Positions 50,964 through 60,127 of a stretch of DNA of 64,000 nucleotides are shown here, one piece after another (within the stretch, counting starts at the first letter, position 1; every line of letters begins with the position of its first letter). The translations under genes and the position numbers were made by a program. Below the pieces are notes generated by a model. That model was not told where the DNA came from. It saw nothing but the letters and a program-made list of their open reading frames with translations, and made no database searches. Origin of the DNA: Firmicutes bacterium UBA3572 (GTDB taxonomy: Bacteria; Bacillota; Desulfotomaculia; Desulfotomaculales; Desulforudaceae); contig DFNH01000032.1 in assembly GCA_002375985.1 (NCBI GenBank), positions 1 to 64,000 of the forward strand. The letters are read 5' to 3'.

Positions 50964-51947
50964 TTATTCTACCCCCGGAATAGCCGCCCCGATTCCGCGC
51001 AGGGCCAGGGCCACCGCCCCCATAGCGCCCATCCGGCCGCCCAACGCAGCCGGCACCAGGCTTACCCGGCGGTAAGCCGATTCTAAAGAATGCTCCCGGA
51101 GCGAACTCTCCATAGGCTCCCAGAACTGCCGCCCACTCCGCATGACTCCACCGCCCAACACGAGCAACTCCGGGTTTAGGAGGTTTAGCACCGTGGCTAA
51201 GCCAAGGCCCAGATAACGGGCGGCCTCATCCAGGATGGCGCGGGCCTCAGGGTCGCCAGCCCCCGCCGCCGCCGACACGGTAGCGGCGGTGACTTTTTCC
51301 GCCTCCCCACCAATTCGGGCCGCGATACCCGCGCCGGCACCCCCGGCGATTAGTTCCCGGGCGCGCCGGGCAATGGCCGTGCCGGAAGCCACCGCTTCCA
51401 GACAACCACGGTCTCCACACCCACAGCGGGGACCATCAGGAACCACTTTAATGTGTCCGATTTCCCCGGCGCCCCCTCCCGCGCCCCCGTAAATTTCACC
51501 CCGCAGGATTAGACCCCCGCCGATCCCCGTGCTGACGGTGACAAAGACCATCTCGTTACAGCCGCGACCGGCCCCGAAGGTATACTCGCCCAGAGCCCCC
51601 AGGTTCGCGTCGTTCTCCAAAAATACCGGCCGGCCCAGACGCTCGGCCAGGTTGTCCCGGAACGGCGCCTCCCGCCAGCCCAGGTTGGGCGCCTGGTGGA
51701 TCACCCCGGTAGCGGGATCAAGCGGTCCTGGCGCCCCGGCCCCCACCGCCGCCACCTGTCCCACCCTTACGCCGGCTTGGCCGCACGCCCGAAGTACCGT
51801 TTCGGTAATACGGTCCAAAACGGCCCCATAGCCTTGTTCCGGTTCTGTAGCCACTTCTACCTCGGCGAGGATGTCTCCCGCTTCATTGGCCAGCACGGTA
51901 AGGATTTTCGTGCCGCCCAAGTCCACGCCGGCCACATACCAGGCCAT
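50964..51947 (-). CDS. ROK-family glucokinase
   Basis: 327 residues. Phosphate-1 motif AGVDLGGTKI, catalytic Asp in VFLENDANLGALGEYTFGAGRG, ROK zinc motif CGCGDRGCLEAVASG and EIGHIKV. Phosphorylates glucose or a related hexose with ATP. No helix-turn-helix, so it is an enzyme rather than a repressor. ATG 51947 has GGAGGT upstream. With the isomerase and the glycolytic operon it completes much of glucose breakdown in one stretch. Confidence 0.9.
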   Translation of the reverse strand: MAWYVAGVDLGGTKILTVLANEAGDILAEVEVATEPEQGYGAVLDRITETVLRACGQAGVRVGQVAAVGAGAPGPLDPATGVIHQAPNLGWREAPFRDNLAERLGRPVFLENDANLGALGEYTFGAGRGCNEMVFVTVSTGIGGGLILRGEIYGGAGGGAGEIGHIKVVPDGPRCGCGDRGCLEAVASGTAIARRARELIAGGAGAGIAARIGGEAEKVTAATVSAAAGAGDPEARAILDEAARYLGLGLATVLNLLNPELLVLGGGVMRSGRQFWEPMESSLREHSLESAYRRVSLVPAALGGRMGAMGAVALALRGIGAAIPGVE

Positions 51948-51980
51948 GGCGGATACCTCCTTCCAAGAACGAAAAGACTA

Positions 51981-52796
51981 CTAACCCCCTCCGTCTAGAA
52001 TGAACCGTTCGATCGCCTCGGCCACACCGTCGGCGTCGTTAGAAGCCGTGATGAAATCGGCGTACTGTTTCACCTCGTCCCGGGCGTTGCCCATCATCAC
52101 TCCGAGGCCGGCGTATGCCACCATATCCAGGTCGTTATAACCGTCCCCCACCGCCATCACCGCCTCCCGGGGAATACCGTAGTGGGTCGCCAGATACTGC
52201 AGAGCCTGCCCCTTGGTAGCCAGCGGATGGGAGAACTCCAGAAAATACGGCTTGGAGCGGGTGATATGCACCTGCTCGGCGGGGAAAAGAGCCTGCAAGT
52301 CCCGCATCTGGATCAGAATCTTTTCTTCGGAGGCAATGGTAAGCACTTTAGTGGGATTGCGCTTTCCCATAAAGGATAACAAATCGCCAACCACGTAGGC
52401 TTCGACCTGGGAAAGGTCGGCATACCGTTTTCCTTCCGGCGTCAGTTTTTCCATGCACAGTCGGTCGTCCAGGTATACGTTGATGTGGTGATCGTACTCC
52501 TGCAACCGCGTGATGATAGCACGGGCGACTTCATTGGGCAGCGTGCGATGCAAGAGTTCGGCACCCGTGAGAGGGTGCTTAACAAGTGCCCCCTGGTAGG
52601 TGATGATCGGGACGTCGATCCCCAGCCGGCGGGCGATGGGCGCGGCCGACCTAAACATCCTCCCGGTGGCCAGCGTGACGATCACTCCTTTTTCCCGGGC
52701 GCGCGCCAGCGCCCGCACCGTCCGTGGCGAAACCTGCAGCGCGCTGTCCAGCAGGGTGTCATCCAAATCCACGGCCACCAGCCTGTATTCCGCCAC
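51981..52796 (-). CDS. Cof-type HAD-superfamily phosphatase
   Basis: 271 residues. HAD motifs: AVDLDDTLLD (nucleophile and acid Asp), LATGRM (motif II), and VMAVGDGYNDLDMVAYAGLGVMMGNA (motif IV) with a C2B cap between. These enzymes remove phosphate from sugar phosphates, PLP or FMN; the substrate is not predictable. Start GTG 52796 with GGGGGG upstream, chosen over a longer frame lacking a site. It is 33 bases upstream of the ROK kinase gene. Confidence 0.9.
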   Translation of the reverse strand: MAEYRLVAVDLDDTLLDSALQVSPRTVRALARAREKGVIVTLATGRMFRSAAPIARRLGIDVPIITYQGALVKHPLTGAELLHRTLPNEVARAIITRLQEYDHHINVYLDDRLCMEKLTPEGKRYADLSQVEAYVVGDLLSFMGKRNPTKVLTIASEEKILIQMRDLQALFPAEQVHITRSKPYFLEFSHPLATKGQALQYLATHYGIPREAVMAVGDGYNDLDMVAYAGLGVMMGNARDEVKQYADFITASNDADGVAEAIERFILDGGG

Positions 52797-52931
52797 AAAT
52801 AATCCCCCCGCTACCGGCCTCACTTGAATTATACACCAATACCCAGGAAACACATACCAGAAAGACCATGCCTGGACAGCAGCAAAAGCCCATCCGTGCG
52901 TAAAGCCACCAAGGAAGCAACCTGCTTACTT

Positions 52932-53477
52932 CTATTGTTTCAAGGAACCCTCCCAAGTCCGGAATACCACTCCGGAGTTTAGGTCCACCAGGTGTACAGT
53001 CACCCTGTCGGCCTCCAGGTCGACCACGCCAAAACTCGGTGCCAAGCCCTTCTTGTCCTGCTTCTTCAAGTGCCCGGGGTTGACCCAGAGCACCTTCCCC
53101 TTTAGCTCGACTTCCGGGATATGTGTGTGTCCGTAAGCCACGATATCCACCTCCCCGCGGCCGGCCAGTTCCGCCGGATCGGGGTCGCCGGGCAGATCGT
53201 TGGCGTGGGCGTCCCGGGTATGGGTGAAGAGAATGCGGTAACCGTTGATCTCCCGGAGCACCCGGTTGGTAATTGCCGGGTCTTGATAATACTCGCCATA
53301 CACGCCGGGCACCTGGATAATTGCCAATCCGTTGTGCTCCCGCAGTACGTCCGCGTCCGGCCACTCATCGCCAAGATGCGCAATGATGTCCACCTGCCAC
53401 TCTGCGCGCAGCTTTTTCGCGGCTTCGCGCAGGTTAGCCAATTCGCCGTGGCTGTCGCTCACCAGTCCGAGACGCAT
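52932..53477 (-). CDS. YfcE/MJ0936-type metallophosphoesterase
   Basis: 181 residues. MRLGLVSDSHGELANL and IIAHLGDEWPDADVL give the first metal ligands, LFTHTRDAH and YGHTHIPEVE the later histidines. The usual GN(H/C)D segment is replaced by VPGVYGEYYQDP, so the bridging asparagine is not obvious; this may mark a subgroup. ATG 53477 has TTTGGAGGT upstream. Downstream of uvrC with a 43-base gap on the same strand. Confidence 0.87.
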   Translation of the reverse strand: MRLGLVSDSHGELANLREAAKKLRAEWQVDIIAHLGDEWPDADVLREHNGLAIIQVPGVYGEYYQDPAITNRVLREINGYRILFTHTRDAHANDLPGDPDPAELAGRGEVDIVAYGHTHIPEVELKGKVLWVNPGHLKKQDKKGLAPSFGVVDLEADRVTVHLVDLNSGVVFRTWEGSLKQ

Positions 53478-53520
53478 AATAGTTACCTCCAAAGAATTAA
53501 TTTTGAATTTTGGCATCCTG

Positions 53521-55356
53521 CTAATCCACACCATGAAAGTAGACGTAGACCGCCCGCGCCGCCTTGCGGTTCATGGACGGCACGGCGGCCAGTTCCTCGA
53601 CGGTGGCCGCCTTGAGGGCCTCCAGGGAGGGGAAAGCCCGCTGTAGAGCGCGGCGGCGCGTCAGCCCGATGCCTTCGATTTCGTCCAGCAGGGAACGCAG
53701 GCTCTCCCGGGAGCGGGTGCGGCGGTGATAGTCCACGGCGAAACGGTGCGCCTCATCGCGCAGGTGCCGCAGCAGGTACAGCGCCTGCGCATCACGCGGC
53801 ACCGGCAGCGGGTCGGGCCGGCCCGGGGCAAACAACTGTTCTTCCTCCTTGGCCAGGCCGAAAACGGGGATGTCGTCGCACCCGGCCTCCCGCATGGCTT
53901 CCAGAGCCGCGCTCAGCTGTCCTTTACCCCCGTCGATCAGCACCAGATCCGGCAGCCGGACAAAACGCGCCTCCCGGCTGGACAGTTGTCCGGTAGCAAT
54001 CAGTTCGCCTTCCTCGCGTGCCCGGGCGAACCGCCGGCCGACCACTTCCCGGATGGCCGCATAGTCGTCCGGCATCTGCGAACTGCGCACCCGAAAACGC
54101 CGGTACTCGTCCGGAGCGGGCCGGCCGTGCTCGAACACGACCATGGCCCCCACCGTCTGGGCCCCCTGGATGTTTGAAATATCAAAGGCTTCCAACCGGG
54201 CGGGAGGCGCCTCCAACCCCAGCAGGGCAGCCAGTTCGGCCAGCGCCGCCTCGGTGTCACGCTCGCCCTCCATTTGCGCCCGGACCAGGGCCGCGTTTTG
54301 TTCGGCCATGCCCACCAGTTCACGCTTGCGGCCCCTCCGGGGCACGTGCAGCCGCACCCGTGCCCCGCGGCGCAGGCTCAGCCACCGGGCGATCAACTCC
54401 TGCTCGTCCCCCAGCGGCACGGGCAACAGCACCTCAGGCGGAATGAACCCCACCTCCCGGTAGTACTGCTTTAAAAAGGCGGTCAGCACCTCGGCCTCCG
54501 TCCGATCGGCGATCCCTTGCAGCGCCAGACTGTGCTGTCCGATAAGCTTGCCTTCCCGGATCTCAAGCACAACCGCCCGCCCGCGATTGCCGTCCCGCGC
54601 CAGCGCCACCACGTCCAGGTCTTCCCGCCGGGTGGAAACGATGTGCTGCTTGGCCAGCACCTGTTCGACCGCCCGCAGCTGATCGCGTAGTTCGGCCGCC
54701 CGCTCGAATTCAAGGTTCGCGGCCGCCGCCTCCATTTTCCGGGTCAGGTCACGCACCAGGTCGGTATGGCGGCCTTCCAGGAACAGCAGTACCTCTTGCA
54801 CCAGCGCCCGGTACCTTTCCGGGTCCACCGTGCCCCGGCACGGGCCGAGGCAGCGTCCAATGTGGAAGTTCAAACAGGGCCGGCCGTTGGCAAAACGCAC
54901 CTGCCGGCAGGTACGCAGGGGGAAAAGCTTCTTCAAAAGCCGCAGGGTCTCGTGCACCGCGCCGGCACTCGGGTAGGGACCAAAATAGCGCGCGCCGTCG
55001 CGCGGCTGGGTGCGGGTCAGGAACACCCGCGGGTAGGTTTCCTGGACGGTTACCTTAAGGTAGGGGTAGCTCTTATCGTCCTTGAGCAAAACGTTGTACC
55101 GCGGCCGGTGCTCCTTAATGAGGTTTGATTCCAGGATCAGAGCTTCGACCTCGGAGCCGGTGACGATGCACTCGACGTCGGCGGCCCGCCCGAGGAGGGC
55201 CTGGGTCTTGCCATTCTGGGCGCCGGTGAAATAAGACCGCACCCGGCTGCGCAGGGATACGGCCTTGCCCACGTACAGCACCTCGCCCCGTGCCCCGCGG
55301 AAGAGATACACGCCCGGTTTGTCCGGGAAGTGTTTCGCCTTTTCGGCCAGGCTCAT
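53521..55356 (-). CDS. uvrC: Excinuclease ABC subunit C
   Basis: Dual-incision nuclease of nucleotide excision repair. 611 residues: N-terminal GIY-YIG domain (GVYLFRGARGEVLYVGKAVSLRSRVRSYF), UvrB-interacting UVR motif (LTRKMEAAAANLEFERAAELRDQLRAVEQVL), RNase-H-like second nuclease domain (LEAFDISNIQGAQTVGAMVVFEHGRP; LVLIDGGKGQL) and C-terminal helix-hairpin-helix pair (SLLDEIEGIGLTRRRALQRAFPSLEALKAATVEELAAV). The start ATG overlaps the uvrA stop by 4 bases (ATGA). Confidence 0.97.
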   Translation of the reverse strand: MSLAEKAKHFPDKPGVYLFRGARGEVLYVGKAVSLRSRVRSYFTGAQNGKTQALLGRAADVECIVTGSEVEALILESNLIKEHRPRYNVLLKDDKSYPYLKVTVQETYPRVFLTRTQPRDGARYFGPYPSAGAVHETLRLLKKLFPLRTCRQVRFANGRPCLNFHIGRCLGPCRGTVDPERYRALVQEVLLFLEGRHTDLVRDLTRKMEAAAANLEFERAAELRDQLRAVEQVLAKQHIVSTRREDLDVVALARDGNRGRAVVLEIREGKLIGQHSLALQGIADRTEAEVLTAFLKQYYREVGFIPPEVLLPVPLGDEQELIARWLSLRRGARVRLHVPRRGRKRELVGMAEQNAALVRAQMEGERDTEAALAELAALLGLEAPPARLEAFDISNIQGAQTVGAMVVFEHGRPAPDEYRRFRVRSSQMPDDYAAIREVVGRRFARAREEGELIATGQLSSREARFVRLPDLVLIDGGKGQLSAALEAMREAGCDDIPVFGLAKEEEQLFAPGRPDPLPVPRDAQALYLLRHLRDEAHRFAVDYHRRTRSRESLRSLLDEIEGIGLTRRRALQRAFPSLEALKAATVEELAAVPSMNRKAARAVYVYFHGVD

Positions 55357-58217
55357 CTTTCGCCCTCCACGCCCGCAGCCGCGGCCACCGGGCGCCGGCA
55401 GCCCGGATCGCCCAACACGGCTCGCAGGAACCGCCCCGTGTGGGAAACCTCGTTGGCCGCCACCTCCTCCGGCGTGCCGGCGGCCACCACCGTGCCGCCC
55501 CGGTCTCCGCCCTCGGGCCCCAGGTCGATGATGTAATCGGCGGTCTTGATCACGTCCAGGTTATGCTCGATGACAATGACGGTATTCCCGCTGTTTACCA
55601 ACCGGTGCAACACCTGCAAGAGCCGGGCGATGTCCGCGAAGTGTAACCCGGTGGTGGGTTCGTCCAGGATGTACAGCGTCCGTCCGGTAGCCCGCCGTGA
55701 CAATTCGGTGGCCAGTTTCACCCTTTGCGCCTCGCCGCCGGACAGCGTGGTCGCCGGTTGACCCAGCCGGATATAACCCAATCCCACGTCCTGCAAGGTA
55801 CGCAGGTGGCGGTAAATCTTCGGCACCGGGGCAAAAAACTCGGCGGCCTGATCGACGGTCATGTCCAGTACGTCGGCAATCGACCGACCCTTGTACCGGA
55901 TCTCTAAGGTTTCGCGGTTGTACCGCCGTCCGCGGCAAACCTCGCAGGGCACGTATACGTCCGGTAAGAAGTGCATCTCGATCCGGATAATCCCGTCGCC
56001 CCGGCAGGCCTCGCACCGCCCGCCCCGAACGTTGAAGCTGAACCGTCCCGGTTTATACCCCCGCATCCGCGCCTCGGGAGTGCGGGAGAACAGCTCCCGG
56101 ATGGCGGTAAACACGCCGGTGTAAGTGGCAGGGTTGGAACGCGGGGTACGCCCGATAGGTGACTGGTCAATGTTGATCACCTTGTCCAGGTGTTCGACGC
56201 CCCGAATCTCGTCGTGCGCGCCCGGGTGAGTGCGCGTACCGTGCAGAGCGGCGGCAAGGGCCTTGTTCAGAATTTCATTCACTAAGGTACTCTTCCCGGA
56301 ACCGGAGACGCCAGTAACACAGATGAACGTGCCCAGCGGAAACGCCACGTCGATGCTTTTCAGGTTATGCTCCCGCGCCCCGCGCACCTCAACCCGCCGC
56401 TCCCCATAGGGTCGGCGCACCGGAGGCACGGGAATCGATTTCCGGCCGGCCAGATACTGCCCGGTGACGGACGCGGGCGTGCGCATGATATCGGTGAGCG
56501 TCCCGGAGGCCACTACCCGGCCGCCGTCCCGCCCGGCGCCCGGACCGATGTCGATGATGTGGTCGGCCGCCCGGATGGTCTCTTCGTCGTGTTCCACCAC
56601 GATCACGGTGTTACCCAGGTCCCGCAGCCGTTTCAGGGTCGCCAGGAGGCGGCCGTTATCCCGCGGGTGCAGGCCGATACTGGGCTCATCCAGGATGTAA
56701 AGCACCCCCACCAGGCCGGAACCGATCTGGGTAGCCAGCCGGATCCGCTGGGCCTCGCCGCCCGACAGGGTAGACGCCTGGCGATCCAGGGTCAGATAGT
56801 CCAGCCCGACGTTAATGAGAAAGCCCAGGCGCTCGCGCAATTCCTTGAGCACCCGGCGGCCGATCAGCATTTCCCGGTCGGTCAGGTTTAGCTCGGCGAA
56901 AAAGCGATCCGCATCGGCGATCGAGAGTGCCGCCACTTCGGCAATGGAAAGACCGCCCACCTTCACCGCCAGCGCCTCGGCCTTGAGCCGCCGGCCCTGG
57001 CAGTCCGGGCAGGGACGGGTGCGCATGAACTGCTCGATCTCCGCCCGGACGTGATCCGAAGAGGTCTCCCGGTGCCGCCGGTCCAGGTAAGCCAGCACCC
57101 CTTCAAAAGGTGCGGTGTAGCGGCGCCGCCGGCCCAAGGCATCCCGGTAGCTGAAGGCAACCCGCGTCGCGCCGGTGCCGTGCAGGATCACGTCCAGGTG
57201 TTCCGGGGCCAGATCCCGTACCGGGGTGTGCAGGTCAAATCCGTAATGCGCCGCCAGCCCCTCCAGGTAGTGGTAACCCCGGGTCCACCACGACCAGCCG
57301 GCCACGGCGCCTTCGTACAGGGTCTTGGAACGGTCGGGGATAACCAGGTCCACGTCCACTTCCAGCCGGCTGCCCAGTCCGGTGCAGGTGGGACAGGCCC
57401 CCACCGGGCTGTTGAACGAGAACAGCCGCGGGGTAATCTCGCTGAAGCTAAAGCCGCAGTCTACGCAAGCGAAGTTTTGGCTGAACACAATTTCAGGTCC
57501 ATCAATTACGTCGCACACGGCCAACCCGTCGGCCTGTTTCAGGGCGGTCTCCAGGGAATCGGCCAGGCGGGACTCCAGGCCCGGCTTCACCACCAGCCGG
57601 TCGACCACAATCTCGATAGTATGCTTCTTGTTCCGGTCCAGCTTGATCTCTTCGCCGGTCTCCCGCAGTTCGCCGTCGACCCGGATCCGCACAAAGCCGG
57701 CGCGGCGGGCTTCCTCCAGCACCCGGACGTGCTCGCCCTTCTTGCCCCGCACCACCGGCGCCAGGATTTGCAGTTTGGTGCCCACCGGCAGGGCCAGCAC
57801 CTGGTCCACCATCTGCTCCACCGTCTGGCTACTGATCGGGTGGCCGCAATTCGGGCAGTGGGGCCGTCCCACCCGGGCAAACAGGAGCCGCAGGTAGTCG
57901 TAAATCTCGGTCACGGTGCCCACGGTCGAACGCGGGTTGTGCGAACGCGTCTTCTGGTCGATGGAAATGGCCGGCGACAGGCCCTCGATGTAGTCCACGT
58001 CCGGCTTGTCCATCTGCCCCAAAAACTGGCGGGCATAAGCCGACAGGGACTCCACGTACCGGCGCTGACCCTCGGCGTAGATGGTGTCGAAAGCCAGCGA
58101 CGACTTGCCGCTGCCGGAAAGGCCGGTCAGCACCACCAGCCGGTTGCGAGGGATCTCCACGTTGATGTTTTTTAAATTATGCATCCGCGCGCCGCGGACG
58201 ACGATTTTCTCCTCCAT
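55353..58217 (-). CDS. uvrA: Excinuclease ABC subunit A
   Basis: Damage-recognition ATPase of nucleotide excision repair, 954 residues, dimeric. Two ABC ATPase modules: first Walker A GLSGSGKSSLAFDTIYAEGQRRY, signature LSGGEAQRIRLATQIGSGLVGVLYILDEPSIGLH; second Walker A GVSGSGKSTLVNEIL, signature LSGGEAQRVKLATELSRR. Zinc modules CPNCGHP and CEACRGDGIIRIEMHFLPDVYVPCEVCRG are intact. ATG 58217 is preceded by a GGAG-type site. uvrB, which often precedes uvrA, is not in the window; a decayed transposase stands in its place. Confidence 0.97.
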   Translation of the reverse strand: MEEKIVVRGARMHNLKNINVEIPRNRLVVLTGLSGSGKSSLAFDTIYAEGQRRYVESLSAYARQFLGQMDKPDVDYIEGLSPAISIDQKTRSHNPRSTVGTVTEIYDYLRLLFARVGRPHCPNCGHPISSQTVEQMVDQVLALPVGTKLQILAPVVRGKKGEHVRVLEEARRAGFVRIRVDGELRETGEEIKLDRNKKHTIEIVVDRLVVKPGLESRLADSLETALKQADGLAVCDVIDGPEIVFSQNFACVDCGFSFSEITPRLFSFNSPVGACPTCTGLGSRLEVDVDLVIPDRSKTLYEGAVAGWSWWTRGYHYLEGLAAHYGFDLHTPVRDLAPEHLDVILHGTGATRVAFSYRDALGRRRRYTAPFEGVLAYLDRRHRETSSDHVRAEIEQFMRTRPCPDCQGRRLKAEALAVKVGGLSIAEVAALSIADADRFFAELNLTDREMLIGRRVLKELRERLGFLINVGLDYLTLDRQASTLSGGEAQRIRLATQIGSGLVGVLYILDEPSIGLHPRDNGRLLATLKRLRDLGNTVIVVEHDEETIRAADHIIDIGPGAGRDGGRVVASGTLTDIMRTPASVTGQYLAGRKSIPVPPVRRPYGERRVEVRGAREHNLKSIDVAFPLGTFICVTGVSGSGKSTLVNEILNKALAAALHGTRTHPGAHDEIRGVEHLDKVINIDQSPIGRTPRSNPATYTGVFTAIRELFSRTPEARMRGYKPGRFSFNVRGGRCEACRGDGIIRIEMHFLPDVYVPCEVCRGRRYNRETLEIRYKGRSIADVLDMTVDQAAEFFAPVPKIYRHLRTLQDVGLGYIRLGQPATTLSGGEAQRVKLATELSRRATGRTLYILDEPTTGLHFADIARLLQVLHRLVNSGNTVIVIEHNLDVIKTADYIIDLGPEGGDRGGTVVAAGTPEEVAANEVSHTGRFLRAVLGDPGCRRPVAAAAGVEGER

Positions 58218-58304
58218 GGCTCCGGTCTTTTTGCCTCCGTCCGGCTTCAGAATCAGTCAACCGCCGGGTGGTTTTAACAACATGATATCCGGAAACCACC
58301 CCCA

Positions 58305-58337
58305 GCACAAAAACCCTGCCCCCGTTAAAGAGGCAGG
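58305..58337 (-). terminator. Terminator-like hairpin in the uvrA leader
   Basis: On the minus strand CCTGCC (58315-58320) pairs with GGCAGG (58332-58337) and is followed by GTTTTTG. It lies about 90 bases upstream of uvrA, after a TATAAT-like box near 58366-58371. It could end transcription coming from the transposase remnant or attenuate uvrA. Confidence 0.55.
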
Positions 58338-58384
58338 ATGCTTTGCACATAGACTGACCGACTACATTATACCCACGATAATCA

Positions 58385-58645
58385 TAAACAATGTTCTCCT
58401 TGCCGGCTAAAACCCTTGTTTCCTTCCATCCCGCCACTGGTTGCGGATGTCGATCACTGGATTTATCCGGTGTCCATCCCACAGTTTTATGTTTAGTTTC
58501 GTGTCGTCATAAGCCTTATCGCCCAGCAAGGCCTCGCATCTTTCCACTATGTTCGGATGCTCTACAACCAGCCGGTAGATTAAGGTACGCGTATGTGCCC
58601 CGCGAAATGACGCCCGGAGCAAGATCCGGATCTTTTTGGCAGATC
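58385..58645 (-). pseudogene. Decayed DDE transposase, copy B (central part)
   Basis: The minus strand reads DPDLAPGVISRGAHTRTLIYRLVVEHPNIVERCEALLGDKAYDD, then TKLNIKLWDGHRINPVIDIRNQWRDGRKQGF, and NIVYDYRG before homology stops (near 58380). The second catalytic aspartate region GDKAYDD is present. The N-terminal and C-terminal thirds are gone. Its 160-base core matches copy A at 3741-3901 in the same orientation. It separates uvrA from the radical SAM gene and from where uvrB is usually found. Confidence 0.85.
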
Positions 58646-59894
58646 AGCGAACCGCGGACGTGAAACTGCCCACCGCAAGGCCGGGAACGTCCCGCAGGGC
58701 CCTGATCAGGACCGGCACCCCGGCTATCCGGCCCCGGGCGGCAGGAAGAGCCTTGAACAGCCGGTGTGGGTCAATGTTCAGGTTGCGCAATTGGACCTTG
58801 TCCACCCCCACCGCTTGAATCAGTTCCATAAGCGCCTCCATCTCCTCCTCCCGGTCCGTTAAACCGGGTAGAACCAATAGATTTAAGTTGACAAATAGGC
58901 CGCGGGCGCGGGCCACCGCCAGCGACCGGCGTACCTCCTCCAAGCCAAAGCCCCGGGGTCGGTGGTATGCCCCATAGACTTCGGCCCGGGCGCTCACCAG
59001 GCTGACCCGGACGCTATCCAGACCGGCGCGGGCAAGCCGGTCGAGCGCCTGGGGATCGCTACCGTTGGTGTTCAGGTTAATGGTTCCCCGGTCGGTGGCC
59101 TTGCGGATCGCGCGGATGGCGGCGGCCAAAAGTGGCGCCTGCAGCAGCGGCTCACCCTCGCAACCCTGGCCGAAGCTGAGAATCGGCTCGATGCCATGGG
59201 CCAGGTGTGCCGCACCCAGTTCGGCCACCTCGTCCACCGCCGGCACAAAGCCGATACGCTCCTGGGGTGCCGGACAACATCCGGCCTCCTGGAGCGAAAT
59301 GCAGCCCAGACAAGCGGCGTTACAACCCGGGGAAACGGGAATGCCGGCTTCCCAACGGGTGTAAAAGATGTTCTGGGCGGTCAGGCAGTGATAGGCGGTA
59401 GCGCAGTGGGCGAGGTGTTCCACCAGGCGGTTCTTGGGAAACTCCCGGCGTTTTTGTTTGATCCGGCGCGGCAGGGTCCGATCGTTGTACAGAAGCGGAT
59501 TCCAGCGGTACGCCTCATCGGTAGGCACCGCAGCCGCGAAAAACTGTCCGTCTCGGGCGGCGACCGCCGTGTACCCCAAAAGACCCAGGTCCGGCACCCG
59601 ACCCCGAACGTGATAAGCCGGCAGGTGGGTGCGGGTAAAGCCCGCCGGCAGCAGAGCGGCCACCGCGTGCAGTTTTTCGCCGTTTTTCAACCGCTTCGGT
59701 TCCCGCACCGGCTTTCCGTTCCAGGCCACCGGCCCCCGCCCCGGAAGCAGCACCAGGTCGGAACCCGGGGGCAGCGGAATGGCATCGCGTTCCGGGAACG
59801 GTACGATCCCGGCACCGGTCCAAGCAGCCGCCCGCAGTTCCGGATCCTCATACAGGGTTCCTTCGGCGTCGGCGTAAAGAAGCTGCAAGGTCAT
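58644..59894 (-). CDS. Uncharacterised radical SAM protein with a distinct N-terminal domain
   Basis: 416 residues. Radical SAM cluster motif C191-x3-C195-x2-C198 (VSPGCNAACLGCISLQ), followed by FGQGCEGEPLLQ (SAM amino-group 'GGE'-like position), INLNTNGSDP and VRVSLVSARAEVY. A 160-residue N-terminal region contains PGRGPVAWNGKPV and ends with a Cys pair (AHCATAYHC, C164 and C170); C205-C206 lie just after the cluster. No SPASM C-terminal extension. I do not recognise the reaction. ATG 59894 is 2 bases after GGGGG, so TTG 59888 is a real alternative. It stands alone, next to the transposase remnant. Confidence 0.82.
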   Translation of the reverse strand: MTLQLLYADAEGTLYEDPELRAAAWTGAGIVPFPERDAIPLPPGSDLVLLPGRGPVAWNGKPVREPKRLKNGEKLHAVAALLPAGFTRTHLPAYHVRGRVPDLGLLGYTAVAARDGQFFAAAVPTDEAYRWNPLLYNDRTLPRRIKQKRREFPKNRLVEHLAHCATAYHCLTAQNIFYTRWEAGIPVSPGCNAACLGCISLQEAGCCPAPQERIGFVPAVDEVAELGAAHLAHGIEPILSFGQGCEGEPLLQAPLLAAAIRAIRKATDRGTINLNTNGSDPQALDRLARAGLDSVRVSLVSARAEVYGAYHRPRGFGLEEVRRSLAVARARGLFVNLNLLVLPGLTDREEEMEALMELIQAVGVDKVQLRNLNIDPHRLFKALPAARGRIAGVPVLIRALRDVPGLAVGSFTSAVR

Positions 59895-60127
59895 TACCCC
59901 CTTTTAATGTCAACCTGGACAACAGCCGTTTGAGAGGCACGCACTTTTGCTCCGGAGTGTAAGTTGGGGTTAGTATGCCACCAGCATACCACAAACCGGG
60001 CGCTACGCCGACCCGGCATCCGCGCGGGAGGATTGGCGCAGGTTTTGTAGAAGTTCATCGATACGAAGAAAACAACCGTTTGCCGCATTCGGCATCAGGC
60101 TAGCGAAGTTTTTGGAGGTTATTACCA

